From Megalonaias nervosa (taxonomy: Eukaryota > Mollusca > Bivalvia > Unionida > Unionidae): a stretch of DNA of 64,000 nt. The position numbers and the translations under genes are program-made. Under the pieces are notes generated by a model that was given only the letters and a program-made list of their open reading frames with translations, did no database searches and had not been told where the DNA came from. The DNA lies in NCBI GenBank assembly GCA_016617855.1, contig JAECUM010096236.1:1-64000 (forward strand), written 5' to 3'. Below, in pieces: positions 1-12,440 of the stretch. Each line of letters opens with the position of its first letter. The first letter of the stretch is position 1.

Positions 1-62
1 GGTGAGATGGCAGTGATCCGTAACGGAGAGCGCTTTAGACCACTCGGCCACTCGGGGCCCCT
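1..62 (-). mobile_element. SINE family C head, cut by the window edge
   Basis: Read on the minus strand this is the tRNA-like head of a SINE: a GGGGCCCC-type 5' end, then GGCCGAGTGGTCTAAAGCGC, which looks like the A-box half of a tRNA-Ser or tRNA-Leu. The same segment recurs nearly identically at 43974-44045 and 44450-44521. The B box and body lie outside the window. Confidence 0.7.
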
Positions 63-503
63 ATATATATAAAAAACAACTTGTGTAACATCTGTGAAGT
101 TAAATACTTAAAAAAAAATAAGTGGATATAAATGATATTATTTTCTTTTAATTACGATCATAAGAAAAAACACCAATGAATATTATGTATGTCTTATGTA
201 ATTACATTGTATATACTTCCTTTGTACCTGTGCCACATAAAAAATAAGTGTTGTCCATGTATACCGGCATATGAAGAAAAAAAAGCACAATAAAAAAAAA
301 AAAAACCCACCTGGAGTGAAAAGCTATGCAAATGCTTTACCATATATCACTCTATGACCTGTGTTTCATTCTTCAGTAAAAAAAAAAAACTTACGTGCGA
401 CCCCTGTCTTTGCAAAGAATAGTGGGATCTTATACAATTTTCCATATTTAAACTTTTACCGAAACACAAAGATAGTCTTTGAACCTTAAGGAAAAGCCTA
501 GGA

Positions 504-504
<1 letters not shown>
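63..504. other. AT-rich non-coding stretch
   Basis: AT-rich sequence with homopolymer A runs. I see no gene or recognisable repeat in it. Confidence 0.5.

Positions 505-548
<44 letters not shown>
505..548. repeat. (CT)n microsatellite
   Basis: About 22 uninterrupted CT units. An apparent minus-strand reading frame here, rich in Arg-Glu, is a by-product of the repeat. Confidence 0.98.
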
Positions 549-553
<5 letters not shown>

Positions 554-1204
554 TAGCTTATGCAAGCATTAGAACTTCGCAAATCGTGTATGGTGTTAAT
601 TCCACAAAATCAATTGCCAAATACATAGATTATTTACAAATTACCCCTAACTAAACACTGCTCAATCAACAACTGTAATTGCAATGTTTATTTTTAAAAA
701 AAATGTTATTGATAACAAATCAAACCCCGCGAACCAGGTAGAACTGGCATAATTTCATTAGAAGACTAATTCTACAAAATGTTTTTGCATATGGGGGTCC
801 TTGCCAGCGATAAATGCGGCAAATCTGAAAACAAGTTTTATCTATGTGAGACACTCCCTTTGTTGTGTAAAATTATAACCACTAAAAACAAATACATATT
901 ACTGCAATGGTCCGTTGACTGTCACGTGAAGGACAAAACATGTATGTGGCAAATTCTTGGAAATGTATTTTCAGAAAAATCTGTTTTGGACCGCAGATAT
1001 TGAAAGTGCGTCTACAGTTGTTTATCAGAATAGAACAAATTAATTTTGAAAGTTCAAATGTTTTGTTTATATTCTACAGAAAACAAAAAGTTAATGACAA
1101 AGAAAAAGGATGCTTACAAAATTCCAGCTACTATTTTAGGATTATCCGTAATTGTGCCATTCTCCTATTAAAAACTACCTAAAATCTGAAATACTTAATA
1201 TCTG
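549..1204. other. Unannotated AT-rich stretch
   Basis: Short open frames of 74-80 codons occur at 779-1182, but they overlap one another, lack splice context and resemble no protein family I know. Nothing else is supported. Confidence 0.5.
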
Positions 1205-1208
1205 ATAT

Positions 1209-1239
<31 letters not shown>

Positions 1240-1241
1240 TT
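1205..1241. repeat. (TTTA)n microsatellite
   Basis: About nine tandem TTTA units. Confidence 0.95.
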
Positions 1242-1752
1242 AATAAACGGGGGAAATAACAATTGGTTTGAAAGAGATATGAACCACCTGTTATGAAACT
1301 ATCAGAAGAATGACTAGATATAAACACGAGTATTGCAATAGATCTATATTTAACTTTGATAAGGAAAAAATTTATGCCACTGTTTAAATAACAAAGTGTC
1401 ATATTGGATTGAAGTAAAGTCCCATCCCAAACGCACGTTAATAGGTTGCAGACTGACCGCAGTATTCCTTCCCAGAAAGACTGGTCTTCTTTTTCTTCTT
1501 CTTCGTGTTCTCTGTCTCGAAATGTACACATCCTTATGAAACACCTGATCAGCTGATAGAACGAACTTTATAAAGTTCATTTTACTATGTAAAGACAGTC
1601 GGATTGTTTTCGAATTTGTTTAACAGAAATAAGCCACTCATTTTGCAAATCACAATATCCTCCTTGTCACAGAGGTGCAAGACTCATTTGGAGGGAAAGA
1701 GCGAGTATTTGGACAAAAAAGAGAAAATTTAATTGTTATCTATTATCTTGAT

Positions 1753-1826
1753 GATTTTGCTGACGTTAGCAAGATTTTGCTGACGTTAGCAAACGTTAGC
1801 AAGATTTTGCTGACGTTAACAAATGA
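1753..1826. repeat. GATTTTGCTGACGTTAGCAA tandem repeat
   Basis: Three near-identical units of about 20 bp, one carrying an internal partial duplication of ACGTTAGCAA. Each unit contains GCTGACGTTAGC, which is partly palindromic around ACGT. Confidence 0.85.
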
Positions 1827-2293
1827 CTTTCCTTTTATTCCCCAAATGGATATAAACGGAAAATTCGCACATTCCTCCAAATGAAAATAGATGTCGTATG
1901 TTGAAATAATTCTCATTAAGCCAATCTCTTTAACTTCATGAAAATGAAAATTCGTATACATTAATCGAATCACAGTATAATGCATCGTAAATATACGATA
2001 TATTGTCACAGAAGATATCTATCGGTGCGTTCAAGAACATAAGAGCATTAAGAATTGTGTTAATTGGGGCGAAATAAAACATTATTTCAAACCAAAATAT
2101 AACAACAATTAAGATAATCACTGTTGTTTCTTCAAACTCTTCTAATTTCGATGTTAGGATTCGATCCGCGCAAAAGTTCATTACATTTGTAATTCTTTTT
2201 ACTTAGTCGCTATGGTATGAAACTCTACGTAGAATAGTAGAATATCCTCAATCGACTCAAGTTCAATGTAGACATGCATTGCAGACCATCAAA

Positions 2294-2294
2294 T

Positions 2295-2340
<46 letters not shown>
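2294..2340. repeat. (CA)n microsatellite
   Basis: Uninterrupted CA repeat lying directly upstream of the SINE head at 2350. Confidence 0.98.
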
Positions 2341-2342
<2 letters not shown>

Positions 2343-2349
2343 ATATGTC

Positions 2350-2520
2350 CCCCCGTTGGTAGAGCCCCGAACTCGTAATCCAAGTGTCGAGGTCTTGATA
2401 CCCGACCAGGCCAGCACCACCTCTGATGCTGTGATGTGTTCATGGGAATGCTCCCATTTGCCTGGGTATGATATAGCCAAATAATGTGTTAAAAGTGTCG
2501 TTAAAACCAACCAACATACA
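2350..2520 (+). mobile_element. tRNA-derived SINE, family D
   Basis: The head reads GTTGGTAGAGCCCCGAACTC, an A-box-like segment, followed by GAGGTCTTGATACCCG, a B-box-like segment with the spacing of a tRNA. The 3' end, with GCCAAATAATGTGTT and then GTTAAAACC, matches the 3' ends of the copies at 6543 and 8800. It sits between a CA and a GT microsatellite, as SINE tails often do. Confidence 0.65.
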
Positions 2521-2529
2521 AAAACTATC

Positions 2530-2536
2530 GTGTGTG

Positions 2537-2628
<92 letters not shown>
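2530..2628. repeat. (GT)n-(GA)n compound microsatellite
   Basis: GT repeat to about 2575, then GA repeat to 2628. Overlapping frames of Cys-Val or Arg-Glu are artefacts. Confidence 0.98.
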
Positions 2629-2631
<3 letters not shown>

Positions 2632-2639
2632 AAAAAAAT

Positions 2640-3845
2640 ATGTTTCTATGTGGTGCGCAATATCTTCAGTCCAATATCTGGATTGTGGCCTATTGTTTTC
2701 TGAATGAGTTTTTCCACAATTAAACTTGTTTCAAATTAAATGTTCCTGTTTCGAGGATAAATTCATTGTCGGAATGACCTTAAACGGGTCGTAACGTGCT
2801 AAAACTAGATTTAAAAAATATATTTATCATTGCTTTATGTTGAACGTGCTAAAACTAGATAAAAAGTAGTTAACATTGCTTTATGTACATAATTAAAAAT
2901 CATGTTTCATTGTTATGATATTTTATCATGCATGTGTATAAGGAACAATGACAGGCACATAAATTTGCTGTAAACAAGGACGAGTTTGAACCAGATCGAA
3001 TGGCAACTATCATACTCAAGGTCCGTATTAGGACTTTTCAGTTATAAACGTATTATTCCTCCTAATTTTGTCAAGGTACTAAAATAGAGATTACGCGGTG
3101 AGCGAAATTTGATATCCTTCATGTCTGTAATAATTGTGAATGGACATTGTTTTACCGTACAATGTGACACAAGACGCTTAATTGGATATGTCTATGTCGC
3201 CTGTTAACCATTGATAATTATCTGCCACGCAGTTCAAGTATACATTCTTTGTGCCAAGAATTCCGGACATTCCAGTGGTATTTTTAACGCTAGCTCCGGC
3301 AGGTAATTTTCACAATTATAGCTAAGTCTTAAAAAAAAATAGCATTGATGTGTTTGTGTGTTTTCCCAAACGAATTCCACTTCAGGAAGTATGCACTGTA
3401 TTTATGCTTTTCCTTACAAAAGGTAGGTTGTGCAATGAATTTTCATCACTTGTCTCACTTGTCACCTAGATATACATTTTCGTGTATTACTTCCTCATTG
3501 TTATGTGATGCAGTACTGTTTCTCCGAAATTTTGCAGTGCGCACAGAAAGAATGATCTTTAACATAATGCGGTGTGATTTAAACACGGTCTTCTTGAAAT
3601 GACAAGGAAACGTACAAGTTAAGATTGGTGCATTTAAGATTCGTCATTTTACAATTATGCATAAATATGGTGATAATTTTATTTAGCAGATTTTATTACA
3701 AAGCACATCTGACCAATACCGCCGGCACTATGTTTGTCCCTGCTGATTTTGTTGCTACTTCCGCTTCTGTTGCTGATATTGTTGCTACTTCCACCTCTAT
3801 GGCTATTCTATTACTGCAGCAGTCACTGTTGCTTTGAAATAATAT
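2640..3845. other. Unannotated stretch
   Basis: AT-rich, CpG-containing sequence. A short direct repeat of AACGTGCTAAAACTAGAT occurs at about 2794 and 2843 (about 50 bp apart). I see no gene. Confidence 0.5.
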
Positions 3846-4042
3846 CACCGTATATACTCGCTTATAAGTCAGAGCCAACTGCAATCTGCAGGGACCCAGA
3901 TAACGTAACGGCAGACCTGGATCGGTGTTGTTTGGTGGGACTAATCTGTAGAACAAACAACACAGACCTAGATATGCAGGCGCATAATGGTCCGTCAGAT
4001 CAGAGTCTATGTTTACAGTTAGACCTGACTTATACCCTAATA
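3846..4042 (+). mobile_element. Nested-palindrome MITE, copy 1 (diverged)
   Basis: It begins CACCGTATATACTCGCTTATA and ends in a degraded GACTTATACC. Between them lie a first hairpin (GACCCAGA...CCTGGATC), the spacer GGGACTAATCTGTAGAAC and a second hairpin (AGACCTAGATATGCAG...CAGATCAGAGTC). This is the same order as the copies at 19983 and 58743. It is the most degraded full-length copy and the only one in the CpG-rich flank. Confidence 0.75.
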
Positions 4043-4068
4043 TAATTTCTACCACAATTTTTCAATCT

Positions 4069-4069
<1 letters not shown>

Positions 4070-4117
<48 letters not shown>
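4070..4117. repeat. (AAT)n microsatellite
   Basis: About 16 AAT units. Confidence 0.98.
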
Positions 4118-4120
<3 letters not shown>

Positions 4121-4859
4121 TTATAAGTATTCCCAACTTTTCCCAACATTTATTAAAACAAACTGATACTACTCGGAATATTTACTTTGCTTTTGACGTT
4201 TTGTGTCTTAGACAATGTATTAGTGATTGCCAATGCTACTTACAGTAGGACTGTGCCTTTACAAACAGCAAGAAAACAAAGACCAGAGACAGTACAATAA
4301 AACTTTGCATTCAAAACAAGTAATCATTTTAGTACACTTAAGCCAAGAAATTCTAATTTGACTATTTAAAGTGCAATCTCCCATAACCGTCATCTCCCTA
4401 AAACAATCACCTGTCGTATCTAGCCAAGTCATATTCTTCCCTTTTGAAACATGTATTTTCTTAATACAACTGTTGTTTTGTTGAGGGGGGTAGGGGTGGG
4501 GTTTTTTCCCTCAGTAACACCCTCCCTGAAAAATCTAAAAGTGTTTATTTCCCAATGGGTAAGAAATGTTTCGTTGTACTGACGTTCCCAGCTTCACTCA
4601 CTGTACTGGTATTTATGAGGGAAGTTAGTCATAAAAATGTATTGAAAATGACGGAATCAATCTATCGGAATAAAAACACTACACACAAGAGAGTATGCCG
4701 TGTTGATCTAATGGCGTGGGAACGTCTCGCAGAGAATGCATGAATAAAGATACATTGATCAATGGAATATAGTGCTTTTGATTGGCCAAGAGCTGGACGC
4801 ATCTCTGTTGCACACAGCAATAAACATTTACAGACGGCTGCACCATAGTTCCATCAGCA
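4118..4859. other. Unannotated stretch
   Basis: Contains a G-rich run near 4482-4500 and short open frames without recognisable content. No gene is supported. Confidence 0.45.
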
Positions 4860-5305
4860 AACCATTTGTATCTTTTGACTATTCAAGTTCAGTAAAAGTG
4901 ACAGCTTGCATTATTTGTGGATTTTACTTGACTGGCAGTGGTCAAACATTCGTTGTGGACGCTCGCTAAGCGCCGAGGTAGGTTCTGCAGCAGAATGTGC
5001 ATGATTGTTGACGGTTCGGCAAACGTTGTCATAGTTTCCTCTTAGACTCTACACCCCGACATTAAGATGGGTGGGAAGGGTCATAGAAAGCTCTGATTAG
5101 TGCAAACAGTACTTTGATTTTCGTCCGTAATACTTAATTCGATTTGCAGGTCATTTGTGTCTTTCACGTTTTCCTGTGCGTTAAAATTAACAGCTTTCAA
5201 TTATGTATAGATTTTACTTGACATAATGTGGTCAAACATTTGTTCTGTAAGCTCATTACTAGCCGCTTTAGGTTTTGTATTTAATCAATGTTTGCTGATT
5301 GTAAA
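4860..5305 (+). repeat. Diverged local duplication, two units about 290 bp apart
   Basis: The stretch 4860-5020 is echoed at 5147-5305. Shared blocks in the same order include CATTTGT, AACAGCTT/GACAGCTT, AGATTTTACTTGAC versus GGATTTTACTTGAC, GTGGTCAAACATT, and TAGCCGC/AAGCGCC before TAGGTT. No coding potential is seen. Confidence 0.6.
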
Positions 5306-5856
5306 AGTAGTTATTTTCAGTATCACACAAATCTATTGTTAGACCATATTTTTTATAAAATGTTTATGATCCAGAGTCGGATTTACCCATGATTAAATTA
5401 TATTCTGACCCGACTAATCACGCCGATTTTAAATAAATCTTATTTTAACTTTAAGGTCTGAATAATAATAACAACAACAAAAAACCCACGAAATCAAATT
5501 TTAAAAAAGCAACTTGTGTCAGCTTTGTACATCTTTTCTTAAAAATGGGAGAACAAAAATTTCTGCCGAAAGTCACCTTAAGCACCTTCAATTGGTCCAT
5601 TACAAACAATATTCCACAACTAGTCCATGTTATATAGCTAGATTGACACATTCGGTCACGACTCTGGTAGGTATGTCAGAAAGCACCACGTTATTAGTAT
5701 TTCAAAGGTATAAAGGAAAGGGGCACATAAGGTTACAGAGAGTTTAACGTAATCGAGAGAGATGACAAAGTGTATGTCAAGGTTTGACATACTGATATAT
5801 AATAATTACATTTTGCAGTTGTCGGTCATTGGGATGGATGTCAGGGCCAGTGTATA
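5306..5856. other. Unannotated stretch
   Basis: AT-rich sequence with overlapping short frames on both strands near 5451-5747, none of which resembles a known protein. Confidence 0.45.
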
Positions 5857-6150
5857 GAAGCCCTTTAGCATTATTGATTGTATATAGATGCCTTTAAGCA
5901 CTATTGCTTACATGTAGATGCCGCTAAGCACTTATGTAGATGCCTTTAAGCACCATTGCTTCCATGTAGATGCCTTTAAGCACTATTGCTTGTATATAGA
6001 TGCCTTTAAGCACTATTGCTTGCATTTAGATGCCTATAAGTATAATTGCTTGTATATAGATGCCTTTAAGCACTATTGCTTGTATGTAGATGCCTTTAAG
6101 CACCATTGCTTGGATGTAGATGCCTTTAAACACTATTGCTTGTATGTCCC
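5857..6150 (+). repeat. 30-bp minisatellite, about 10 units
   Basis: The unit is approximately GATGCCTTTAAGCACTATTG followed by CTTGTATATA. One unit is internally shortened near 5928. Because 30 bp is ten codons, one frame stays open and would read a decapeptide repeat (VDAFKHYCLY). I treat this as a periodicity effect. Confidence 0.9.
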
Positions 6151-6296
6151 TCATTACCAGCATTTAGGAGGACATCATTCGTATTTCATTGCTTTGCTGT
6201 GTAATTTTCGGATGGCAAGATTTAGCCGATGCATAATGCTTCGATAAAGTGATCAGAGAAGCTATTTAAATAACTAAATTATGAGTAAGACGTATT

Positions 6297-6352
6297 ACAT
6301 ACATACATGCATGCATACATACATACATACATACATACATACATACATACAT
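6297..6352. repeat. (CATA)n microsatellite
   Basis: About 14 tetranucleotide units, partly CATG at the left end, followed by a C-rich run to about 6380. Confidence 0.95.
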
Positions 6353-6542
6353 AGACTGCCCCTCCCCCTCTCCCCCCCCCAATCGGGGACGTAGAATAAT
6401 CCAAGTATATCGTCCTGCGTGTCTTACAAGAGGCAGCTAATGGAGGCAAAAGCCGCTGGTGTTTCTGCATGCTATGCAAAGCATGTTACTTCAATTGCTT
6501 AGGAACTAAATAACCTGTCTGCGTTGCTGATAACATACAATA

Positions 6543-6780
6543 ACAAACCTCGAAAGCTTAGTCTGGCGGGTTCCATATCCACCCTGTTGACACATCCCAG
6601 GTCGACTGCCTCTGTGTATTATTGAAAAAGCTACAATTTCCTTGGCAATCTATAGCCAATAATGTGTTGAAAATGCAGTTAAAATCAAAGCAACTCGTAC
6701 ACGATGCACCAGCGCATTATCCACGCGGCCATTCGCTCCCCACCACCCCTCCCCCCATTAAAACATGATAAAATTGCAAA
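6543..6780 (+). mobile_element. SINE family D-like copy
   Basis: Aligns by eye to 8800-9005. Shared segments are AGTCTGGCGGGT, TTTCCTTGGCAATCTA, GCCAATAATGTGTTGAAAAT and, beyond it, GCATTATCCAC with GGCCATT and GCTCCCCA. The last part read on the minus strand looks like a second tRNA A-box, so this may be a composite. Confidence 0.6.
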
Positions 6781-6800
6781 ACAAAGTAAGAAACATACAT

Positions 6801-6994
<194 letters not shown>

Positions 6995-8430
6995 CCTCCT
7001 TGGTATTATTAAAGCAAACATACTTTTTCTTATTGGCATATTGCCTTTTTCCACCAAATACAGTCATTTTTAGATTGATTTTGTTAAAATAAATTTTCTT
7101 TTAACTTTCAGGACTTTTACCTTTTGGGACACAAACCATATAAGTAAGTAAAAATCATCTGAGGCCGACAAATGAAATTTGAAAGACATATTTGTATTCA
7201 TATGTTGATGATATAATTGCACGTGTACAATGATTCTACATATTTGCTTAATATTTTGGGCGCCAACATTTGTTTGGTGTTGACACAACCACACTAGGTA
7301 GACAAATGAAATTGTATAGCCATAAGTAGATGACTTAATTTGATTTTCATCTAAATCCAGCAATATTTTCAAATTTTCGAAATTTTTCCAATTTTTAAGA
7401 AAACTACTTAGTAGTCTTTATGTTTCCAGTGGAAGCGTGCTTGCTTTACAAAGACAAAACTAGTTGTGTGTTTATGCCTTCAGCACTAAATGTTGTCTTC
7501 ATAAAGAAAAAGATAGCAGAAAATATTGTCAAAAGCAGTAGAATGTAGCAAAAAAAAAACCCCAAAAACAAATTACTGGTGAATGATAAATTCGTGACTG
7601 TGTGAGTTGAGTGCCTTATTTATTTCCTAACGTTTTAATAGTCTACACGTAGTGGATAAAGAGCAGTCATTCATATGTAAATAGGACCATTGAAGACGAT
7701 GGCTATGGGCTGATCTTGTATGTGAAATTTTCCACATAATACAAATTTTCCTTCGTTACGAATATAAGGACTGATTGTTATTATGTTCAAAAATTACATT
7801 GTCAAACTGGCCATTCCATTTTCGATTTCCTGTATGTACGTTTTCTATGTTCAGAAAATTTCTGTTATTTGAAAATAATTCAAATCGGTACGTTGATTTA
7901 CAGAAAAATACCATGAAAATTATAAATATCCCGATTGTTGTGCATCTTAGAAACGTTTCCTCACTGGCTTCATTTCAATGTAGATTTAAACTTAGGATAT
8001 AAGGTGGGGATTTAAAAATCAAAATCTGTGTTGTCATCGTGCACCCAGTATCAATACAATGCCAGTAAAGGTGCAAAGTCGACAGAAAAAAATATATATC
8101 TAGACTGGAAGCTAGGTGGGTGTGTTGGTATGCAATGATATAGTGGTATTGTCGCCAAACTGAACAGTTTCAAACCCTTTCAACCCTTTTCTTTTTTGTT
8201 AAAAAAAAGTGTTAGGTGCGATTTGTTTATTGAGTTTATGTTTGACATGCATTAAAGTAGAACCATCCAATATGTACTTAGGTTCAAACCCATGTTTATA
8301 TTATATAGGTAAATGGTTTAATTAAAATACAATTAACTAAAGTGCGATATGTAAGATAAAAAAATATCAAAGAAAACACTTTTTCTAGAGGAGCTATATG
8401 AAATTGTGCGTGTGTCTCTGTGAATGTGCT
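6995..8430. other. Unannotated AT-rich stretch
   Basis: Short frames at 7070-7372 and 7775-8002 have no recognisable content. I see no repeat family and no RNA gene. Confidence 0.45.
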
Positions 8431-8432
8431 GT

Positions 8433-8457
8433 AGAGAGAGAGAGAGAGAGAGAGAGA
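8433..8457. repeat. (GA)n microsatellite
   Basis: About 12 GA units. A CT/C-rich tract also occurs at 8546-8585. Confidence 0.95.
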
Positions 8458-8739
8458 ATCTGCTCAAAGAAGTTCAACCAGAGACACATTTAACACTTGT
8501 TATATATCTCCGGTACAACTAGTCATATCGTATGCATACAAAATACTCTCTCCCTCCCTCCCTTCCCCCCCCCCTCTCTCTCTCTGCATTCTCCGTGTCA
8601 GCCACGCGTAAACAACAATAATTTCATGCTGGTACGAGGAAAACTATCATGAGACATACCAGCATTGATTGTGAAGAATTCTAATATAATTTAAACAAAA
8701 TCTTCATTGATAATACTAATTAATTTTAGAGAATTACAA

Positions 8740-9190
8740 TTCGTTCTAAGCAGGAATCGAAAACGCGCTGCAAGAAGCAGCACCTATTACAACGTCGGGA
8801 GCCGTGGTCGGACTCGTAATCTGAGTCTGGCGGGTGCCATACCCACCCTGACCATCCAGGTTAACTGACTCTGCGTTTCATTGACAAAAGATACTTAGCT
8901 ACCATTTCCTTGGCAATCTAGCGCCAATAATGTGTTGAAAATTCAGTTGAAAACACCAGTGCATTATCCACTTGGCCATTAGCTCCCCAGAACCCCTCCC
9001 ACCAATCAAAACGTTATACAATTGTAAGACAAACTAAGGGACATGCATGATCATATATAATCAATTTATATAATATGGCAAATATATAATCAAGCAGACT
9101 ACTTCGTTCAAAGCAGGAATCGAACTTGCACCGCGAATAACGCAACACATCGCATCAGCACTCTAATTAATTTACTCTGCCTTAACATTA
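8740..9190. mobile_element. Composite of SINE fragments on both strands
   Basis: Positions 8800-9005 are a + strand family D-like copy related to 6543-6780. On both sides are minus-strand tRNA-like B boxes: AGCAGGAATCGAAAACGCGC near 8749 and AGCAGGAATCGAACTTGCAC near 9111. The arrangement suggests one SINE inserted in another. Boundaries are approximate. Confidence 0.5.
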
Positions 9191-10560
9191 GGTTATAGCG
9201 TCACGCCATTATTCCAAGATGCACCAAAATTTGCAAGTTTTTGTCTCAGTAGTTTTTTTTTTTTTTAAACAAAACATTACATCCCGGACACGGTGGACGG
9301 ATGCACGGACAAAGTAATTGCTACATTTACACATTTCTTGAAAAGGAAGCATTGACATCGATTTGCATATTCATTTTGTAAGCGTGTCAGTTTATGCTGT
9401 TTATGGCTCTTTTATGCATATTTATACGGGAAATATTCTTTACGTCGCTTGCTTTACAGAAAGCTAAGTAACGTACTGACCGCATTCTTTTAGTTAAAAC
9501 CTTCTCCTTCAGGCCATTCATAACTTTAGCTCTACACATTCGGTGCGTTTGTGACTGATCGTGACATTAATTTAGTTACATCTGTACCAGCTAGATATAT
9601 ACAAACGATTAGATCACTTTAATGACTGAGTTATATATTATTGCATATCATAAACTGGGTATGCAAAGAATGTTGGGACTGAGAAAAAACCGCAAATTTG
9701 TACAATGCTTTTTTTTTGGAAAGGGGATTATTGCACAATTTGAGTTTGGAATTTCACCCGGCATAGCGTATCAACTGTTTTCCAAGCCCGACTGGACAAG
9801 TGTTTGTTGTTTTCGGCATTTATGAATGGCGTATATCATTGCTTGGGATAAGCGCTATTTTAAGATACAAAGTTTCTTCAGTGTTATTTAAGTGTAGAAT
9901 ACTGTCACAAGCTGATAGGTAATAGCGAGGACGAACCCATGTGTACCGAAAGGAAATTCAAATTTCATCAGGTACGCATATCTATTTTTCAGTTTTTATT
10001 AATCTTTCTTTTTTAAATATAGTCTGCAAATGATAAACATATAATGGCAATAAAATAATAAGCAGGGACTAATAATGTAAGTGCCGTCGTTTTTTTAAAT
10101 TAATATTCATTTTCGTATCCATATGCTCATCATGGAAAGATATTTAGATACAGTACAGCTTTTTCTTCATTTCGATGTTTAGTTTCAGTACGATATGAGA
10201 AATGAATCAAAATGGGGTTATAAAAGGAGACGTTAATTCTAGATAGCCTTGAGTTTGCTGGCAACCCCCCCCCCCCAAGAAAAACCAAACTGAAATGGCC
10301 ATTCAAGTACAAAGCTCGGTGGGAGGGGGTCCTGGGTTGAGACTCAGTAACATACGTTTTTTTTTTTTTTTTTTTTTAAATGGAAGTAACGTTGTAGGTC
10401 GGATAAGTAAAAAGTCGTTCTTTTTATTATTATTGGTCAGAACATTGCTTTCTTTCTTCATATAACATTTTGATAATGTCAAGTTTCCCGTGTACAGAAA
10501 CAAAAAAAAAATAAATGAATCCACTTTCCCCATTAATTTCAGTTTCATCAAGCCGTGTTG
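9191..10560. other. Unannotated stretch with homopolymer tracts
   Basis: Contains C runs near 10266 and T runs near 9249 and 10359. No gene or repeat family is recognised. Confidence 0.45.
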
Positions 10561-10565
10561 CCATA

Positions 10566-10632
10566 TTTAAGATAAGGTCAAGATAAGACTAAGATAAGAT
10601 TAAGACTAAGATGCGATTAAGATAAGATGATT
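10566..10632 (+). repeat. Degenerate AAGATAAGA-type tandem repeat
   Basis: Repeated GATAAGRY and GATTAAGAC units. The run contains several AGATAAG motifs, the core recognised by GATA factors. Whether it is regulatory or simply a decayed microsatellite cannot be told from sequence. Confidence 0.6.
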
Positions 10633-11999
10633 TACGTTTGATACAGCTATTATAAATATCAGTTCGGCGGGAGTGTATTGTTTTTTTACTTCTCTTTTCT
10701 GTTCTTTTTAATACGCTTGTTCACATCGAGTCTTATTCAGCTGATTTCCGTTATTAACTTACATGCACATGCTTTAACCAACGTTTTAAAAATGCCATTG
10801 TTAGTTATACAAACCTTAGATCTTTCTGTAAATATTATATTGGGCACAATTTTTGTTAACATAATAATGAGATAAAAGTCCTTTTTGGGCAATTATTTGA
10901 GGTCCAACATTCACTGCACAATGTAATCATTCTTTGTTTGAAAAATCTCTATTTGTTGTCTTCAGTTACGAGCACCTTAATTTTGGCGAATTATAGTCCC
11001 AAGCCATTGACAGCCACGTTTACGTAACCCTTCTGTCTGTATTACGAGAGGCAACTGGATTTATTTAAAGAGTAGACACATAATGAAAGTGATGGATTAA
11101 TGATATAAGGGGGGGGGGGGCACTATGAAAATGGGTAGTTGGTTTTGCTTAAAATGACCACATTTCTCTGCCAGTTACTGAAAATGTATTATTTTTTTTT
11201 AACTTCAGAAGAAGGGTTTCACCGAATCTTCGTAACTTGAGACACTTGTCTGATCAGTAAAGCAGTCATAAAGAGAAGTGACAGTTGATATTTTTCTTGA
11301 TTCTTGTCTCATTTTTTAAAAATTCCTATAACACTTTTATTTAAAAAAAAAAAAAAAAAAGATCATATCGGATCACATATATTTCCCAACTATGGTTCTT
11401 AACGTGAAACTCATGTTTTTGTTTTTTTTTTGGTGATGTGTGCATGGTCGAGAACTCGAGATGGTATAGGGTTGGTGCTTACAGGCAAGGCAATGGGTGC
11501 CGTAACCCGCGGACTTTGGTTGGGATCCCCGTCGAGTACAAAATGAAAATTCGCTAACCGGTATATATTCATCTTATTTATAAACCCATTATCCAAAAGA
11601 AAGTCATGATGACCCAATGTGTGTTTTATAAATAGGTACAAGTATCTCCTACAAGTTACAACATCATGCCTCCATGGGGGCATGGAGGTTGTGTTAATGT
11701 TATAAGTAGGGGGTACATGTCATTGTTTATATGGATCAAACAACTATACAATAAACAGACAAAATAACCATGCGTCCATGACCCAAGCCCGAGTGATTCC
11801 CTCTGGCATTGGCAGTTTTAGTACAACGGACATTTTCAACGTCAACAATAATTAATCAAGCACTTACATTAGTACAAACGAGTAAGCTAATTTTCAGGAA
11901 GTAAATGCTTTGTCATTCACGGCACAGGGAAAAATCAAAGCAGAGTTTCTACTGACGGGTCGTTATTAAGATTTGCATGCAATAGGGCCAATATGCGCT
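10633..11999. other. Unannotated stretch
   Basis: Contains a poly-G tract near 11110 and poly-A near 11343. Part of 11440-11530 looks weakly SINE-like (CGGACTTTGGTTGGGATCCC), but I cannot assign it. Confidence 0.4.
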
Positions 12000-12440
12000 T
12001 GTCAATCTTAATTATCGCTCTTGTCTTGTAGCCAATGAAAACGCAAAAGTTGCCTAAGCTCCGCCTATATTGTGGTTTTCTTTGCCTTTGTCAATTGATG
12101 TTAAAAATAGATCACACTGTTAGCAGTGTGTATAGATGTGATGTTTGTTGGATTGTTTGATAAGAAGGGACGGATGCACTATGATGCATACTTGCTGCAT
12201 TGATAAGAAATGGTAAGTCATAATGATTTACTGATTCAATTTTGGATATATTTGATGTGCAACAGCGGTGTCGCGAGTGAAAACGGCAACTGCAGAGAGA
12301 GAGAGAAGACATTCAATGTTTTGGAAGTGTGCGTGACTCATCTTGCATAATTAGCTGATTCGAGGATTTCCCTGCGCTGCGCCAATGACTTCGTGTTGTT
12401 GCGAACAAGTCGTCTGCTTTGACGGGAACAGAGACGGGTA
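12000..12440 (+). promoter_or_regulatory. Candidate promoter and first exon of the ANKRD50-like gene
   Basis: The stretch has a locally high CpG content, a CCAAT-type motif (TAGCCAATGAAAACGC near 12031), a GC-rich GCTCCGCC near 12058 and a second CCAAT near 12383. A weak donor-like ACGG|GTAGGC lies at 12437/12438. It is positioned where the window changes from CpG-containing to CpG-poor DNA. The only + strand gene seen starts its coding exon 24 kb downstream, so a non-coding first exon here is plausible but unproven. No TATA box stands out. Confidence 0.25.

Noticed and set aside
2289..2633. Frames encoding runs of Thr-His, Cys-Val or Arg-Glu
   Set aside because: Translations of CA, GT and GA microsatellites.
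5857..6150. CRISPR-like regular repeats
   Set aside because: The units are contiguous with no unique spacers, and the window is animal DNA.
5918..6247. 109-codon open frame with a VDAFKHYCLY decapeptide repeat
   Set aside because: It is created by a 30-bp minisatellite. One repeat unit breaks the period near 5928, there is no signal or splice context, and the frame simply runs off the array.
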